Source: Chamaea fasciata
Taxonomy: Eukaryota > Chordata > Aves > Passeriformes > Sylviidae
NCBI GenBank assembly: GCA_029207755.1
Contig: JARCOQ010000012.1
Span: 22,679,740 to 22,743,739 of the forward strand
Reading direction: 5' to 3'
Length of the DNA stretch: 64,000 nucleotides
The notes under the pieces are model-generated. The model searched no databases. It was given only the letters and a program-made list of their open reading frames with translations, and was not told the origin of the DNA. Each line of letters begins with the position of its first letter. Within the stretch, counting starts at the first letter, position 1. Positions 50,050 through 62,639 of this stretch are shown here, one piece after another. The position numbers and the translations under genes are program-made.

Positions 50050-50100
50050 GTTGTTTTTTGTTTTTTTGTTTTTTTTTTTTTTTCCCTTCCCCTTCTCCTC
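50050..50100. repeat. T-rich then C/T-rich tract
   Basis: Runs of T broken by single G (TTGTTTTTTGTTTTTTTG) lead into fifteen T and then CCCTTCCCCTTCTCCTC, so the plus strand is almost all pyrimidine for about 50 bases. Confidence 0.9.
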
Positions 50101-53100
50101 AAAGAATGCTTCAAGTTATGGATTTAGTTTTACTATTTACACACAGTATGGGAAAAGGAAAGAATCAAGGTCATATTCTTCCTTTTATTATCAAATTATA
50201 ATTCCTTTGGCTTTCCACACCTTTGGCTGAGTGGGAAGAGTATCCAAGTGCACTGTCTGTATTTCCTGCTAATCCATCCTGGTGTGGGAGGGAGCAAGTG
50301 GCTGTGATCAAAAGGAAATCCAGCCTGAATACATGGAGAAATAAAATGGATTTATAGTTCTCTTCATAAGGACATACCTGAGGAAGGCTTTGTGCTTTTA
50401 ATTGAGTGAGCATCTCCCTTTGTACAAAGGCAACTTTTATCAACTCGAGGAACTTCCTTAATTTTTTTTTGTTTTGTTTTGTTTAAAATGCAGCTCTTGA
50501 GCCTTAGTGGCTGCAGCATTTAGAGTTCTCTTTCTACCTGTTTCATAAAATGTGTCAGAGCTGTTTGTCTCCTGGGCAGAGACAAATGGGGGTGGCTCTG
50601 TGCAGTGTCACGCTGCAGGACGTGTTTGTGGCAGGGCTGGGCACTCAGCTGAGGGGTTCGCTGGGTTTGGATCCATTGGAAGGCAGGTCTGCGGGATTTT
50701 TGCTCATTTCCTAATTTGAAATATGTAATTTCCTGCCATGAAGGCATTTACGGCATTTTTTTATTGAAACATTAAGTGAAACCTTTAAAAGTGCATAATT
50801 GAAACTGTCAGGCCTGAAGAGCCCCAGGGAGAACTTCTCCTTCAGCAAACGATTCCCTACTGCTGGGAACTGCTAGGAGGTGTAATATTTTTGTCAGATG
50901 ATCACGTTTCCCTCAGGGTTCTCCTGGTAGCAGCCGTGGGGCTCTTCAGGATGTGCAGAAAGGCAGTGAAATGTTTGGTTTCCTGGGAAAGCTCTGCACC
51001 AGCTCTGGATTGTACAGGTGGCTGCACAAATTGTGCCCCATCCATGGGGGGTGCTGAGGTTCTGGATTTGCTCTTCCTTTTCTTGCCTCAGAGCTGGCAA
51101 ATGCACAGGATGTGTGTTCGGAGGCAGGTTACAGGTGCTTTGGAATTGCCTGAGCTTCACTGACCGAACGTGGTCCTTCCTAACTAACCAGGCTGGGCTT
51201 TTGGGAAGACTAAATTACTTCTCCTTAGAATGCATCTATAAATGCTCTTAGAATTTAAGACTGGAAAGTAATCAAATGGTTCAGGTCCATTTTGGTTACT
51301 ATTAAATGTGTTGTTTGTACTGTTTGTAAAAGTCTCCAGAATTGCCTCATCTTTCACAAGGACATTTACGGAGTGGTTTGCTGTATTTGAAAGGGCAGAG
51401 CTTTCTGAATTCTTCCAAAGCAACCATCACTCTCTGAACAGACTTAGCACCTACCAGAATCATTGAAATAGAAAGAAAACAGTATTATAATCCTGTAAAA
51501 GCTGTCATGAGTATCATAAAGTCCCCAGCAATGACACTGTAAGCAGATGCATGGACAAAAACTGTTCTGTGGGCCAGCAAAGTCCTCTCTGTGCTTTAGG
51601 AGGCAGAACACTGAGCCGTGCTCTTGACCTCAGAATAAATATGCTCCTTCTGCAGACAGCATCCTGTTCCAACCACATCAGGAAAAGTTCCCCAAAGAAT
51701 TTACTTCTGAATTCAGTTTCTGCTGACTACAGCTCTGTCACACTTTACACACAAAACATATGTTAGTACATTCCAGGTTTTAGCATGGAAGCCCTTATGG
51801 AGCAAGATTTTGGGCTGTTGGTTTGTTTTATAAAATCAGCCATCCCTCGAGACAGAAATAGGAATTTTTCCAGTGAGTCGTGTTGGCAGGTGAGCTGTGC
51901 AGCCTGTGCAGTTTGTGTTGTCCCATGACAGTCTGCATGCAGCACAATTATGAAATGTGCATATTATGCTGTATAGTTGAGGGAAAAGAGGATTTTATGT
52001 GTGTAAGTTATGGAACATGTAAAGCATGTGGTGCACACAGATCTGCCTGGTGACAAGGCAGCAAGCTGCTCCAGATCAGCTTCCCCTGCAGGGAAAGAGC
52101 CCAGAGAACCTGGGTGCCCAGATCCTAAGAAACCCAAAGGGGGTAAATTTCCTGCCTCGTTAATGGGCTTTCAACAGGCCTAAAATAATAAACCAGAACT
52201 TTACCAAATTGGGTAAAGGAGGCTCTTATGTCAGCAGGAGAAAACCAGCCAATTTTTGTAAGAGGAGCTGGATGTCTGACTCCCTAATCTCCTTCATCTT
52301 GTTGCTTATATAGAAAAGTCCACCATGGTCCTGGGGGAGACTTCTGATCTGTGGAGTTTTTCCAGTGCAATTTCTGGATATGAGCGAGGTGACTGAACTT
52401 GTGCTTTTCTTTAGTCAGTGGTGAGAATTGGATGAAAAGTAACTCATGAGGGCAACCCCATCAGACTTTGGTTTCTAGAAGGACAAGAGCCTGGGTTTCA
52501 TAGGCATTGCACTTATCTAGTGCTTTCAAAATCTGATCTTATTTTCTCTTTCTTGGTTCTTGAAAACATAGATGATATTTTTGAGTCGCTTGCTGTATAG
52601 CTCATTCCACATGTTTTTCTTTCAGTATGATTGCTTTGGAGAACAAGTAAATACAGAATTTGTCTGGGAGGGGATGAACTCTCCACATGTCTGTGCAGGC
52701 AGCCTGATGTGATTGTCACTGGAACTGACACCAGCAGCCTGGATCTCCTCAAAAAGAATTTTCCTGTTCTTGTCAGCCTTCATCTAATTTCCAGTGGAGA
52801 GCACTGAGAAGCCTGAAGGGCTCTGTGTCCCTGCTCTGCTCGTGGGCTCTGTTTTCTCCTCTGGGCACTCACAGAGGTGGAATGAGCAGCCTGGTGTCTG
52901 GCCTGCTCAGCCTTTGCACCTCAGCTGAGAAAGCCCAGAGCTGTTGCTCCTTGGGACAGTGTTTTTGGGATGTCAGCACCTGCCCACACCCGCTGTGGAT
53001 TGCTTTAACTTCTGCCAGATGGCAGAATTTTCTTTCACTCCAAGCTTCCTTTGAATATAAATGAACAATCCAGAGGCTGCAAAGCTCCTGTCAGATATAT

Positions 53101-53945
53101 TGGGCCATTTCAAGGGCTGTTTCCTAGTGATGTATTTTCATATTTCAAACTGCAATGTGTGGTGCTGGCAGCACAGGCCATCAGGATGCAGCCCATCATT
53201 GCTAGCTGTTATTGTGGGGAAAAGTTGCCATCTTTAGCCAGGGATTTAAGGGAGAAGAAACAGGGAGAGAGAGCTGGAAAGAATCAGATTTAGCAGGATT
53301 AGGCTTGCCTGTGTCTGCATGCTGAAGATCAGACTTTGGACTATGTAGGGTGTTTTACCTTGGAAACGCCTATGAAATGTGAGTTTTAGTAATTAATGAA
53401 TTGAAAACAGTGCTTTGTGAAGGCAGTTTTAACACACTAAGCCTCCCTAGCATGGGTGGACACTTCATGAGTCGCTTCTTGTGCTCTGTACCAGAAGCAG
53501 TTGGCAGAGGCAAGGACAAAAACCCTCATGCTGGTCATTCATCCCTGCAAGACAGAGCAGAGCTGGAGGCCATGTCCTACAATGCTGGTGAGGAATTCCA
53601 GCTTGCTTTGGCATTTTCCCTGGACCAGGATGGAACAGTGTCCTTAAATGTCAGCTGCAGCTATTTAGCCTTTAGGGGGTCTCAGGGGAAGCACAGTGTT
53701 GGTAAAACTGGATCACCTTCTCTGTAAGGGTTTGCACTGCAAACAAAAATCAAGTGAATCACTGGGCTCACCTTGGCTGGGCACTGGGTGCAGCATGGGG
53801 AAAGGCAAACCCACAGGTTCCAGGTGAGAGTTCCAGCCCATGCTCAATCCATGGCGAGAGACTCCCTGCCCCTGGGTGGCCTAAAGCAAGCTCCAGGGAT
53901 GGCCTGCCAGCCTGGGGAAGGCTGGGCACGGGGGGCAGGGTGGGT

Positions 53946-54045
53946 GTGCCCTAAGAAATGGGCAGGATTTGTGCCCTATAAGTGGGCACTGTTGGGTACC
54001 CTAAGAAATGGGCAGGGTTTGTGCCTTAAGAAGTGACCTGGGGGA
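53946..54045. repeat. Nested 25-bp/50-bp tandem repeat, 4 units
   Basis: Four 25-base units start at 53946, 53971, 53996 and 54021, each opening with GTGCC or GTACC. Units one and three are nearly identical (CCTAAGAAATGGGCAGG with either ATTT or GTTT). Units two and four are diverged, so the array reads as a 25-base repeat later doubled as a 50-base repeat. Confidence 0.88.
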
Positions 54046-54414
54046 GTTGTGCATGCCAGTTGCTGCAAACTGACTTCTTGGGGGTTCTGTATGGGCTGCT
54101 TTGCATCTCTTCTTTCCACTGAGGGTGCATTTTGGGTGTGTTAAAGCTTTCTCCTGTGTTTTAAAGTCTGAGAGATTTTCCATCCACCCGTTTCAAAGCG
54201 TGTCGATTTTACGTTGCCAAACTGTAGAGCTTGAAGCAGAGTGAGGAAGTCACTCAGAGCAGCCTTTGTAACAGCTTTTAACAGCTCGCAGGTCTCCTAA
54301 ATCCCAAGCCAAAGCTCTGTCTGCTAGGCTAGTCTGCATTCTGAGATTTTGTACAGATACAGCAAGTACATATTAAAAAGCTGCAGCAGAACACAGGATT
54401 AAAGGGTGATATGT

Positions 54415-54486
54415 GAAGTACAATATCCTCCAAGTATTTGAAGGGAAAGAAGCAGTTGGAGGGTGACAGTCTGTTCCCTGGCAACT
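54415..54486 (+). mobile_element. Possible CR1 fragment, plus orientation
   Basis: CAATATCCTCCAAGTATTTG, then AAGGGAAAGAAGCAGTTGGA, then CTGTTCCCTGGCAAC, resembles the sense strand of the CR1 3' region (the TACAAGTATCTGAAGGG block followed by the CTCTT...CAGCAAC block). Only about 70 bases fit and both ends fade into unique sequence, so this would be a very old fragment. It could be chance similarity. Confidence 0.4.
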
Positions 54487-55929
54487 TCTGACATTTGTGT
54501 TAATTCTCTGCTGGAATGAAAAATAAGCCTTCTGAACTCTTCATGTAAATTGAACTGGTGAAAAACCTGTTTTCAGATTTAAACCAGAGCGCAGGAGCAT
54601 CTGGGTTCGTGGAGGATGGTGCCATTTGTCCTGGATCAGATGGTTATTCTGGGGCTCTGGCACATGGCTTATTCTCATCCAGGCTTCTCCTTGATTTAAT
54701 TCTCATAAGAAGGGAGTAAGTTCTTAAAGCATTCTCTGGCTGCTCTCCAGCTACAAGCCAGTGTGCAGAGCTGTTACTACAGTGTCAAGGTTTTTTAGGA
54801 GGCAGTGCCATTTGTGGGATTTATGTTTAAGGAATATTTCCTGAATGCATCTCTCTTTGACATCCTTTTTCCAGCCAAGGAATAAGAAACTGCCTAACCT
54901 TTGCTCCTGTTCTTTTTACTGTCTGACAATAAACCTCCTCATCAGAGTGACTTGGGCCTTGATCTGGCCAGGCCATTTATAACTAAATAGGTATGAATTT
55001 CTATTCAAAATTGGGAAGAATTCAGGCTATTCACAGACCTAGAGTAAAGGATGAGTTAAGTACCCAGCTGGATTGAAGCTCAAACTGCCTGATGTCATAG
55101 GTGAAAGCTGTCATATTGCAGGTTGTGTCCCCTGAGAGAAGAATAAGAAGGGCTTTCTTCCCTTTGTTTTTCCCTCCTCCATTCATTTCCAGTGCTCCAC
55201 AACCTTTGCAAAGCCTGCAGGTCCTGCTTGTGTTGCAGTCTCACTTCCTGGAGGCAGAGCCGGCCGAGCCATTGTGTGATGTTGAGATGTCTCAGTTTAT
55301 TTTCAAAGAGCACACACCTGGCTGAGGCAGAATAACATGTATTGATTTTTGGGCTGTTTGTAGAAAGTCTCCTTGGTCTGGAGCACATGAAAGCAGCAAT
55401 GAGGCATTGTGTGGAGTTAAAAGCAGAATGCATTCTTTCCGAAAGCAGAAACTGCTGAGACTTCCAGATGGTGTGCCAGAAAAGTTTTATTAGCCTTCCG
55501 TAGGCTTTTCACTTTTTCCAGATAGCTGCAAAATGGAGAGGCCTCTCCCTCTGATTTTCTTGCCAAGTCCAAATATGAATCTACTGTTTATCCAGATTGC
55601 ACTGGATTTAACACATTATTTACATTGCCTGGATTCTTTTTGTCGGACGTCTCAGCTTTTGTGCCCGTTGAGGTAGAGTCAGGCATTGCTGGAGAAGGAC
55701 GTTTGATAAAACTTGCATTTTAGGAACTAATTCTTCCAGGAACAGCAGGTAGGAGGATCTGACTCTGTTACATGACATCTGTGGACCAAAAAAAAAACCC
55801 AAAAAATGAGAAAAGCAAAAATGCTTCTTCCTTAATTTGATCAGCTTAAGTGGTATTTTGGATCATTTGATCACCACTTCTTGTGCCAGGTGACAGCTGT
55901 CTTAAGAGAACAACTCAATTTTCTTGTTT

Positions 55930-56290
55930 ATTATGCACAGGTCCTTTCCCAAGGGTGAGCATTTATCCATTGGAGGCAAGATAATGGATACCAAGTTGAA
56001 AGAGGTTATATGACAGTAATTGAAGCAATATGTGGGCCTGGTGTATTTAACGATGAGATTTTAGCTGCATATTGATTTAAAAGGAACTTGAGAGAAGAAG
56101 TAGAAATTGAAGCTGTTTATTGATTTAATTCTTCTTTTCCTTAAGTCTAAGGACTAGAGCGTTAATGGAAGAAGGGATATTATTTCTGGCCTGGTATTTG
56201 CATATCAAAAGATGACATTTTACAACAGAATCTTTAGAATATGCCGGTGGTTTCAATTCTCTTTGCCATATGTGAAATGAGAGGGTTGTG
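55930..56290. promoter_or_regulatory. Candidate conserved regulatory segment
   Basis: This is an AT-rich non-repetitive block with recurring homeodomain-like words (AGTAATTGAAG, CATATTGATTTAA, TTTATTGATTTAATT, GCGTTAATGG) and the ATTTGCATATC octamer-like site near 56199. There is no frame of note. The regulatory role is inferred from the motif content. Confidence 0.27.
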
Positions 56291-57318
56291 CAGCGCTGCC
56301 TCATTAACTATTCAGGGAGAAGCAATTTCTCCACTGGACCTGTAAAATGCTGTGGCCAGAAGGGCTGTGGGTGTGCAGGACCCAGCAGCCATAGCCAGGT
56401 TGAAGGTGTGGTGATCTCCAAGGCTGGGAGATCTGGAGTTTTGCTTTTTACTTTTAACACTCTTCCCAGTGTTTGAAAATTTTAGATAAATGAAAAGTCA
56501 TCTCCCCCCAGCTCCTGAGGGAACCCACTGGAGTTTAAGCAGGGCCTTTCTTATTACTGTTACTTTCAACTCTGTTGGGATTTTTTACTCCATAAAATGT
56601 TTAGGATTCATTTTGGTATAGCAAGAGAAAAAGTGGTTTACCCCCAGTTCTCTATAAAAATCAGTATATATCCTTGAGAGGCCTTTTGACTTGCATACAA
56701 TGTGAATTTTTGAGTCTGTCAATTTAGACATTGCAGGGAAAAGCTGGTTTAAAACCTTGGAGATGTGAATCTAAGAAGGCTGCAAAAATTCTCTTAATTG
56801 ATTTTCATTTTTCTGTGTTCGTTTTGGAAAATGAGACTGTAAATTTATCCTCACTTCCTGAGCCATAAAAACCTCAAACTGTTTCAGACAGAAATGAACA
56901 AATGACTTTGGTTTTAGCATCTTGTACAATGAAGCTTTTCCCAAATCCAAGTGCAGTTCCATACTGTTCTTTTTTTATTAATATTTAGAAGGATGTAAAG
57001 GGCCTCTGTCATGCTGTGTACTGTAGAGACTCAGAATAAAGAAATAGCCTGGCTTTTTGAAACCAGTAGTTGAAATATCGGTGCCAAATCTCTTGGAGAA
57101 GAAAGGCAGGACACGATCCAGTGAATGGCACAGAGAAAAAGAAATTAATCCCTGGAAAAGGGAAAAAAGGAAATCTTTTCAAAGGGATGAAGGTAGGTTA
57201 TTTATGCTTGCCATAGTAATAGCAGCATGCAGTTGCTCTGTGTGACATTCAGGTGACATAGGGTGCCTCAGCGGGCTGAGGTGTGGCAGCTCTGTGTGAG
57301 GCAGATGGGAGGGATTAT

Positions 57319-57342
57319 TCCTCCTCCTCCTCCCCCTCCCCA
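57319..57342. repeat. (CCT)n tract
   Basis: CCTCCTCCTCCTCCCCCTCC is an imperfect trinucleotide pyrimidine tract in a GC-rich stretch. It encodes poly-E or poly-G runs in the minus-strand frames, which are not genes. Confidence 0.85.
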
Positions 57343-58013
57343 GCAGTGCTGGATCCCACATGTGCCCAATGCGTGCTCCTCGAACCCCTTGCACAGGCAC
57401 TGAAGGTTCTGTGCTGAGCTCCCTGTGCCATTTCCAGGCAGGGGATGATGTCCTTGCAGGGGCTGTGATGTCCCCCCAGCAGAGCCCAGCATTGCTGGGA
57501 GCTGGGGGTTCCCATGCTCTCCACACTGGGAGGTTCTGAGTTACACAACCAGATGACGATTTCTGCTCTCAGCAACGGAAGTAGACTGTTTTCTTAACTA
57601 AAGAAATCACCAGAACCTTACAGAATTACCAAGGTAAGAGAAGGTAGTCCTTTCAGGGGAGTGACTGGCTCCATAACTTCGGGCCGCTTTCATGTGGAGA
57701 GGAAATGCCTGGAAACCACCCCCTCCTTTGTTCTTTTCCATCCTGAAGAATCATTAAGTATGTCCTTGCAGCACTTGTAATTCCTTTATAAGCCATCATC
57801 TTGCATAGACAATGATTTCTCTTGGTCCATCCCAGTCCCACTCGGCTCTGGGATGTTGCTCTCCTCTTGCTGAAGAGCAGTTCCAGGATTTTCTTGTTTG
57901 CTGATTGAGATGCAGAAATTCACTGTGCAGGCAGAGCTAATTACCCCTCATTATGCACACATGGAAAGCCAAACAACCCCCCCAAATTAACAATGTTTCT
58001 CTTCTATGCATTT

Positions 58014-58024
58014 CCCCCCCCCCC
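58014..58024. repeat. Poly-C run of 11
   Basis: Eleven C precede GCCTCTCCCC, in a C/T-rich stretch. Length in an assembly is often unreliable at such runs. Confidence 0.93.
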
Positions 58025-58194
58025 GCCTCTCCCCTCCTTCTCTTCAGTTACATCCATCCCTCCTTTGGCATCCGTTCCCTGATTTTTAATGTGCCCTTGG
58101 CCCAGCTCACTTTCCACATCACACAAGCCTTGTTTCCCCTCCACCGCCTCCAGCTCCTTCACAAATTGAGAAATGGGTTCCCAGAAGTGACCTT

Positions 58195-58212
58195 CAGCAG
58201 CAGCAGCAGCAG
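58195..58212. repeat. (CAG)6 microsatellite
   Basis: Six perfect CAG units follow GACCTT. In the plus-strand frame they read as serine (AGC), inside a short unsupported open frame. Confidence 0.95.
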
Positions 58213-58604
58213 TTTGATCTCCAGGGAAGCCTGCCGTGGCTCCCCGAGCCCAGGTCTGATCCTTTCATCCTGTCACACCATCAGAGGTGAGGGAAGGAGC
58301 AAGAAGCTGAGTCAAGTTCAACACATCACTGTGCATTAAACAGCTCCCTGGCAGTGGCAGAACGAGCTCTTTTTGTTCTGCTGGAAGATAAACAGCTGTC
58401 TCAGTGCAATTAATAACCCTAATGGTTTCTTCCAAAAAATGGAATAATCATAGGATTGAGTAATCAAAACTATTGATTAATGTAGAAGGCCCCTGGAAAA
58501 GGTTTAGCACAAAATGTTTCATCCTTCTGGGCATGTTTCCAGTAGAGGCTGTAGTGATGATTGAACAATAGGATTATTGTACAAAGTCATCGTTTCCAGA
58601 ATGG

Positions 58605-58619
58605 AAAAAAAAAAAAAAA
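58605..58619. repeat. Poly-A run of 15
   Basis: Fifteen A follow CCAGAATGG and precede TTAGTGCC. It is a simple homopolymer. Confidence 0.97.
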
Positions 58620-58929
58620 TTAGTGCCTTTTTTTTCCCCTTAGCAATTCATTCATCAGATGAAATACGCATTTTTGAACAGCGGCATTGCAACCACCATT
58701 TTTTTTTCAGCTGGGCTCAGGACTCACACACAAATCCCACTGGCATTACTGGTGTTTCTGTGGCGCAAATTAAAGAAAAATTTTGCTCTTAAAAATAAAA
58801 TCCTGGCATCTTCATTTGTTTTTTATGCAAAGAAAAGTGCTGATGATTTCCAGAGAAGTCCCTACTACCCCCACCACTTTTGTGCTTGAATAGTTTTTCT
58901 TTGCTTTGCGAAGTGGAAATCTTGGAGCA

Positions 58930-59420
58930 GGAAGTGAAGGGAGGGATTAATTTCCTTGGAGTTTAAAAGAGTTCTAATAAAAATTCTGTAACATGTAACT
59001 CCTAGGCTTAATAGTCTCTATAACAAATAATACTTTGGGGAACAATAAATTGTGTAATGATAGTTCTGCTCATATTGGCTAAATCATTATGTATTGCAAA
59101 ATGTCAGCCACTGAAGAAATCGTAACTAAGCATGCTGCGAGCCTGCAATCTTGTAAAAGCCTGAGATCATAAAAGGAAAAGTGGGACTAAAAGTATTTCA
59201 AAGATGCCAGAATGAAAAGGCTAACAACGGTCTTTTTCACATTTTTAAATTTACCTGTTTTCCCCAGGAGAGCATGAAGACATAATCAATCAAAGCAGGG
59301 CTTTTGTAGATCCTCCTGTGATTAATCTAATTATTTTGGAGAGATCAGATGAGTGTGCAGCTGATATGAACAGCAGTTTGATTGAAGTATCAAAGGTAGA
59401 TCAATAGGCCCAGAATATGG
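58930..59420. promoter_or_regulatory. Homeodomain-motif-rich candidate enhancer
   Basis: The block is AT-rich, non-repetitive and dense in HOX/PBX-type sites: ATCAATCA at 59285-59292 (complement of TGATTGAT), TGATTAAT at 59319-59326, TAATTA at 59328-59333 and TGATTGAA at 59379-59386. A CAGCTGATATG word lies at 59359. Such clusters are typical of deeply conserved developmental enhancers. The same stretch contains an exon-like open segment (next entry), so coding and regulatory readings compete. Conservation has not been tested. Confidence 0.4.
59268..59395 (+). other. Exon-like segment, 128 bp, unidentified
   Basis: A pyrimidine-rich acceptor (TTACCTGTTTTCCCCAG, ending at 59267) and a donor (AAAG|GTAGAT after 59395) enclose 128 bases. 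One frame, starting at 59270 after two carried-over bases, is open for 42 codons: it begins EHEDIINQ, contains VDPPVINLIIL and ends LIEVSK. The other two frames have early stops. The exon would enter in phase 1 and leave in phase 0. I do not recognise the peptide, and no partner exon was found in the window. A 42-codon open frame between fair splice sites can arise by chance, and the segment overlaps a homeodomain-motif cluster, so an enhancer is at least as likely. Confidence 0.2.
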
Positions 59421-62400
59421 ATCAAAACATTCTAAGCTAGGAAGCTTAGCATCAATACTTTCATGAGGAGCGTCAACAACTGGGACTGCTGTGCTTAAGC
59501 TCAGTGAATAAATGTACTATTTTCAGCAGTCACTTGTCACCAAATCAGCATCGCTGTCTCTCAGGCGTTTTCTGCAGATGAGCCTCTCAAAACACCCAAG
59601 GAAACTTTCTAAACCCAGAGAGTGGCAGTGGAGCCCTGCAGGGGAAACAGCTGAGATTTGGAAATTGCTCCTGGCACTGGAAAGCTGGCAAGGGCTGCCC
59701 TGGGGCCCAAAAGGTGGCAAGGGCAGGGGGAAAAGCTCTGAGAGCTCAGTGGAGCACTCATGGGGTTGGGGCAGGCTCCCATCACCTCCTGCAGACATCC
59801 CTGACCTGGGTACAAAAAGGATATTTTAGCTTGGAGGTAGGAAAGGAGCTCAGGGAGCAGGGCCTTATTGCAGGGGAATGGAAAGCTTCCTTCCCAAAGC
59901 TCCCAGAGACTGAAGGGAGGAGATGATCAGGGCCCATTTTCTGTAATTCTTGCATTAATTCTGCCCCAGTTTAGGTTCCAGTGTCTGCTTTGGTCTCCCC
60001 TCAGCACACACAGTTAAAAGGATTTTGGGTGAGGATGCCATGGAGGGGTTGGCCACAGAAAAAGATTCCTCTTAAACTTCACTGGAGCTGGAGAGCTCAG
60101 TCCTCTCTTTCCCTTTTCCTCCATCAGTGTGAGTTTAGTTACCCTGATGGGAGATGCGGTGTTTGACTGCAGCTCCTCTCAAAGGGAAAGGTAAGCAGGG
60201 AATGCTGATAGCAGGCACTCCTGGTCATTAATCCTGTGCTGACCCTGCATGTGGCCCTGAAACTGATATAGCTGATATGGCAGTAGAAAAATCTTCCCAT
60301 AAGCCAGACCCAAAGTTAGCAAAAAACACTTCTACACTTCTTTTTCAGAGTTCAACATAAAAACCCTAACACTTGTAACAATTTTCTTTTGATTTCCAAA
60401 GAGGTTGTGAAGAACTTATTTCTTTAAAAAATAGTTTTAACCTCTCTGACACTTCAGCTTTTAAAAATCTTAGAAAGAGATTGAGAACACAAACAAGAAC
60501 TCACCAGCTCTGTAGGTGAACAGTGTCAGCTTTTGGCCTCTGTGCACAGAATAATTTCTTTTCCAGGTTCTTTGTGGATGCAAACATGTACAAATGACTC
60601 AGAGTAAAGAATACATCTCAAGAAGGTCATAGAAACATCTGTGTTTCTTTCAGCAACTTTACAGTATGTTTCTAGTCTTTCTTTTAATTTTATCTCCCTA
60701 AGCAGGTCTCAGGGTGCATTCCAAATTGCAAGGACCCTCCACATGCACTTACAGCACAGGTTTGCTTACACAAACTTCTGTTATGGTTTTTTATTATTCT
60801 CTAGCATAAAAACTCTTTGGAGATAATCAGGTTGCTAAACTTTCTCAGGGCTCCTTTTGTTCCCAGGGTGATGCAGTCCATAAAAGCCAGGTTTTTGGGG
60901 TACAGGTAGGACTGGGGGTGTGTGGGGGATTTAAGGAGTGCCAGAGTGTTTCTTGGCACTTCGGTGTGCAGGTGCTGTTGGAAAAAGCCCTCAAAGCCTG
61001 TCTGTGTCACAGAGCATGTAAATACCAGGAACCTGCCTCAGTTCCAAAATAAAAGGTGATAGTTTCAGCTGCTTTTCATCTTGCATTTTAAATGCTAGCC
61101 TTGAATCCTCCCTCCATCAGGCATTCAGCAGAATTCTGGCTGGGTCTAGCAGCACTTCTGCTGTGGTCTGACCCTTCCCATGATGTGCATAGTTTGAAGT
61201 TCATTAGTACTTTACCTAACTTGTGCTAGTTGAAAAACTGCACCAAATCTTAAGCAGAATCAGTTTGGAAATGTGTGAATTGATACCTGATAGCAGCCAT
61301 GTATTTCTGAAAATAGAACAAGAAGCAGTTTTGTATATTGGAATAGCTCACTGATTAGTTTTCACCTGAGGGCAGCACAGCTCCTGGCAGGGACATCTCT
61401 GTGCCCCTCCAAGTGTTTCCACAGACCTCAGTGAATCCGGTTTGTCATTACCCTGTGCAGGGGCCTTCACTCAGGACATTCTGAGAGCAAGGGATGACTT
61501 TGGTCTGAGGAAATGCCATGGCAACCATGGTACCTTATCTCCATGACACTTGCTGTGGGGTTTCATCCAGCCTCACTGTGAACTGGCATTGGCACGAACC
61601 AACTCAAGCTTATGATTGGAATTTTCCATATGAAAAGATGCTCAGGAGTTAAATCTGGAAATCAGGCAGTGCCTTTTAGTCTGGATTTCCCTTAGGCCCC
61701 AGAAGCAGAGAGTTGATGGGAGCTGCTTGCCTTAACAGGGAAGGAAGGATAAAACCCCAGAGGTCCATTAGGCATCATCTCACAATCTGTCTGAACAGTG
61801 AGGGAAAGTGCAGGTTTTGAGTTTTGAGAGAGAAAGGGGCTTAATCACTTGTTACTGCTCTGGTTCGACACTTAGGGAAAAACTTCAGCAACAGCTCTGA
61901 ATCTTCTTTACCCGAATGCAGGGACATGTGGGGATTCCTCCATGCTGTGAGCCAGGGACTTAGAGCTCCTCATTGTTAGAACAGCGCTGGAAAACACTAA
62001 AGCAAAGCTGAATTTATTTGTAAACATACAAAGTTCAACACAAACACCATCTGGTTTTCACCACTGGTTTCTGTTCAACAATCCCATCTCTTGACAGGGG
62101 TCATCTCCCCATTTTGGGGGGCACCCACTGCTCTCTTCTGAGGTTTCCTGGTGGCAGCTGCCCCGTGTGCCCAACAGCAGATGGTGCAGGGCACACGTGC
62201 AGGAGTCAGGTGTTGGGAGTGCCTTTGTGTTAGGTTTCAAATGATAAAAATTATTTTCCCAGGAGTTCAACAAAGCCAACAAGAACCCCTCCTCACCTAC
62301 TTTAAACACTCCTTTCCTTATGTTCCTCATAAAATTAACTAAATTATTGCTATGATGTGTAAACTTCTCATTTCAAGCACTGTTAGGTATTGGTTCCAAC

Positions 62401-62639
62401 TGTAGTTACTGATTCTAATCTAAAGCAATGAATTTTTTTTGGTGCTGAAGAAGAAAATGCATCCTGTGTTCTCAGTGCTTTCAGCACTGAATAGCTGGAA
62501 ATTTTGGCAGTAACTAAAACCTTCTCAACCTTTTATTGCTCCCTTGCCACAGTGAGTGTTTCTTGTCAAACTTAACCCAGGTAGATAATTGAAAATGTCT
62601 CCTTTGAACATTTCTTTAACAGCCAACAAAATGAGAGAA

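Larger units (their letters stand above)
47047..58929. other. Unique non-coding sequence, no gene seen
   Basis: Open frames here are at most about 128 codons, and none is recognisable. GC-richer islands occur at 52800-53000, 53560-53960 and 57250-57540. Segment 48780-49100 is non-repetitive, has several CpG words (TTCGCTATGAGG, AACGACACC, TCCGTCCC) and looks possibly conserved. A purine-rich 57057-57190 segment ends at a GGTAGGTT donor-like site after an open frame, but its upstream acceptor is weak. Repeats and candidate regulatory blocks are listed separately. Confidence 0.55.

Noticed and set aside
57057..57190. Open, purine-rich segment ending at a GGTAGGTT donor
   Set aside because: The upstream acceptor lacks a pyrimidine tract. 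The lysine/arginine-rich product reflects the purine bias.
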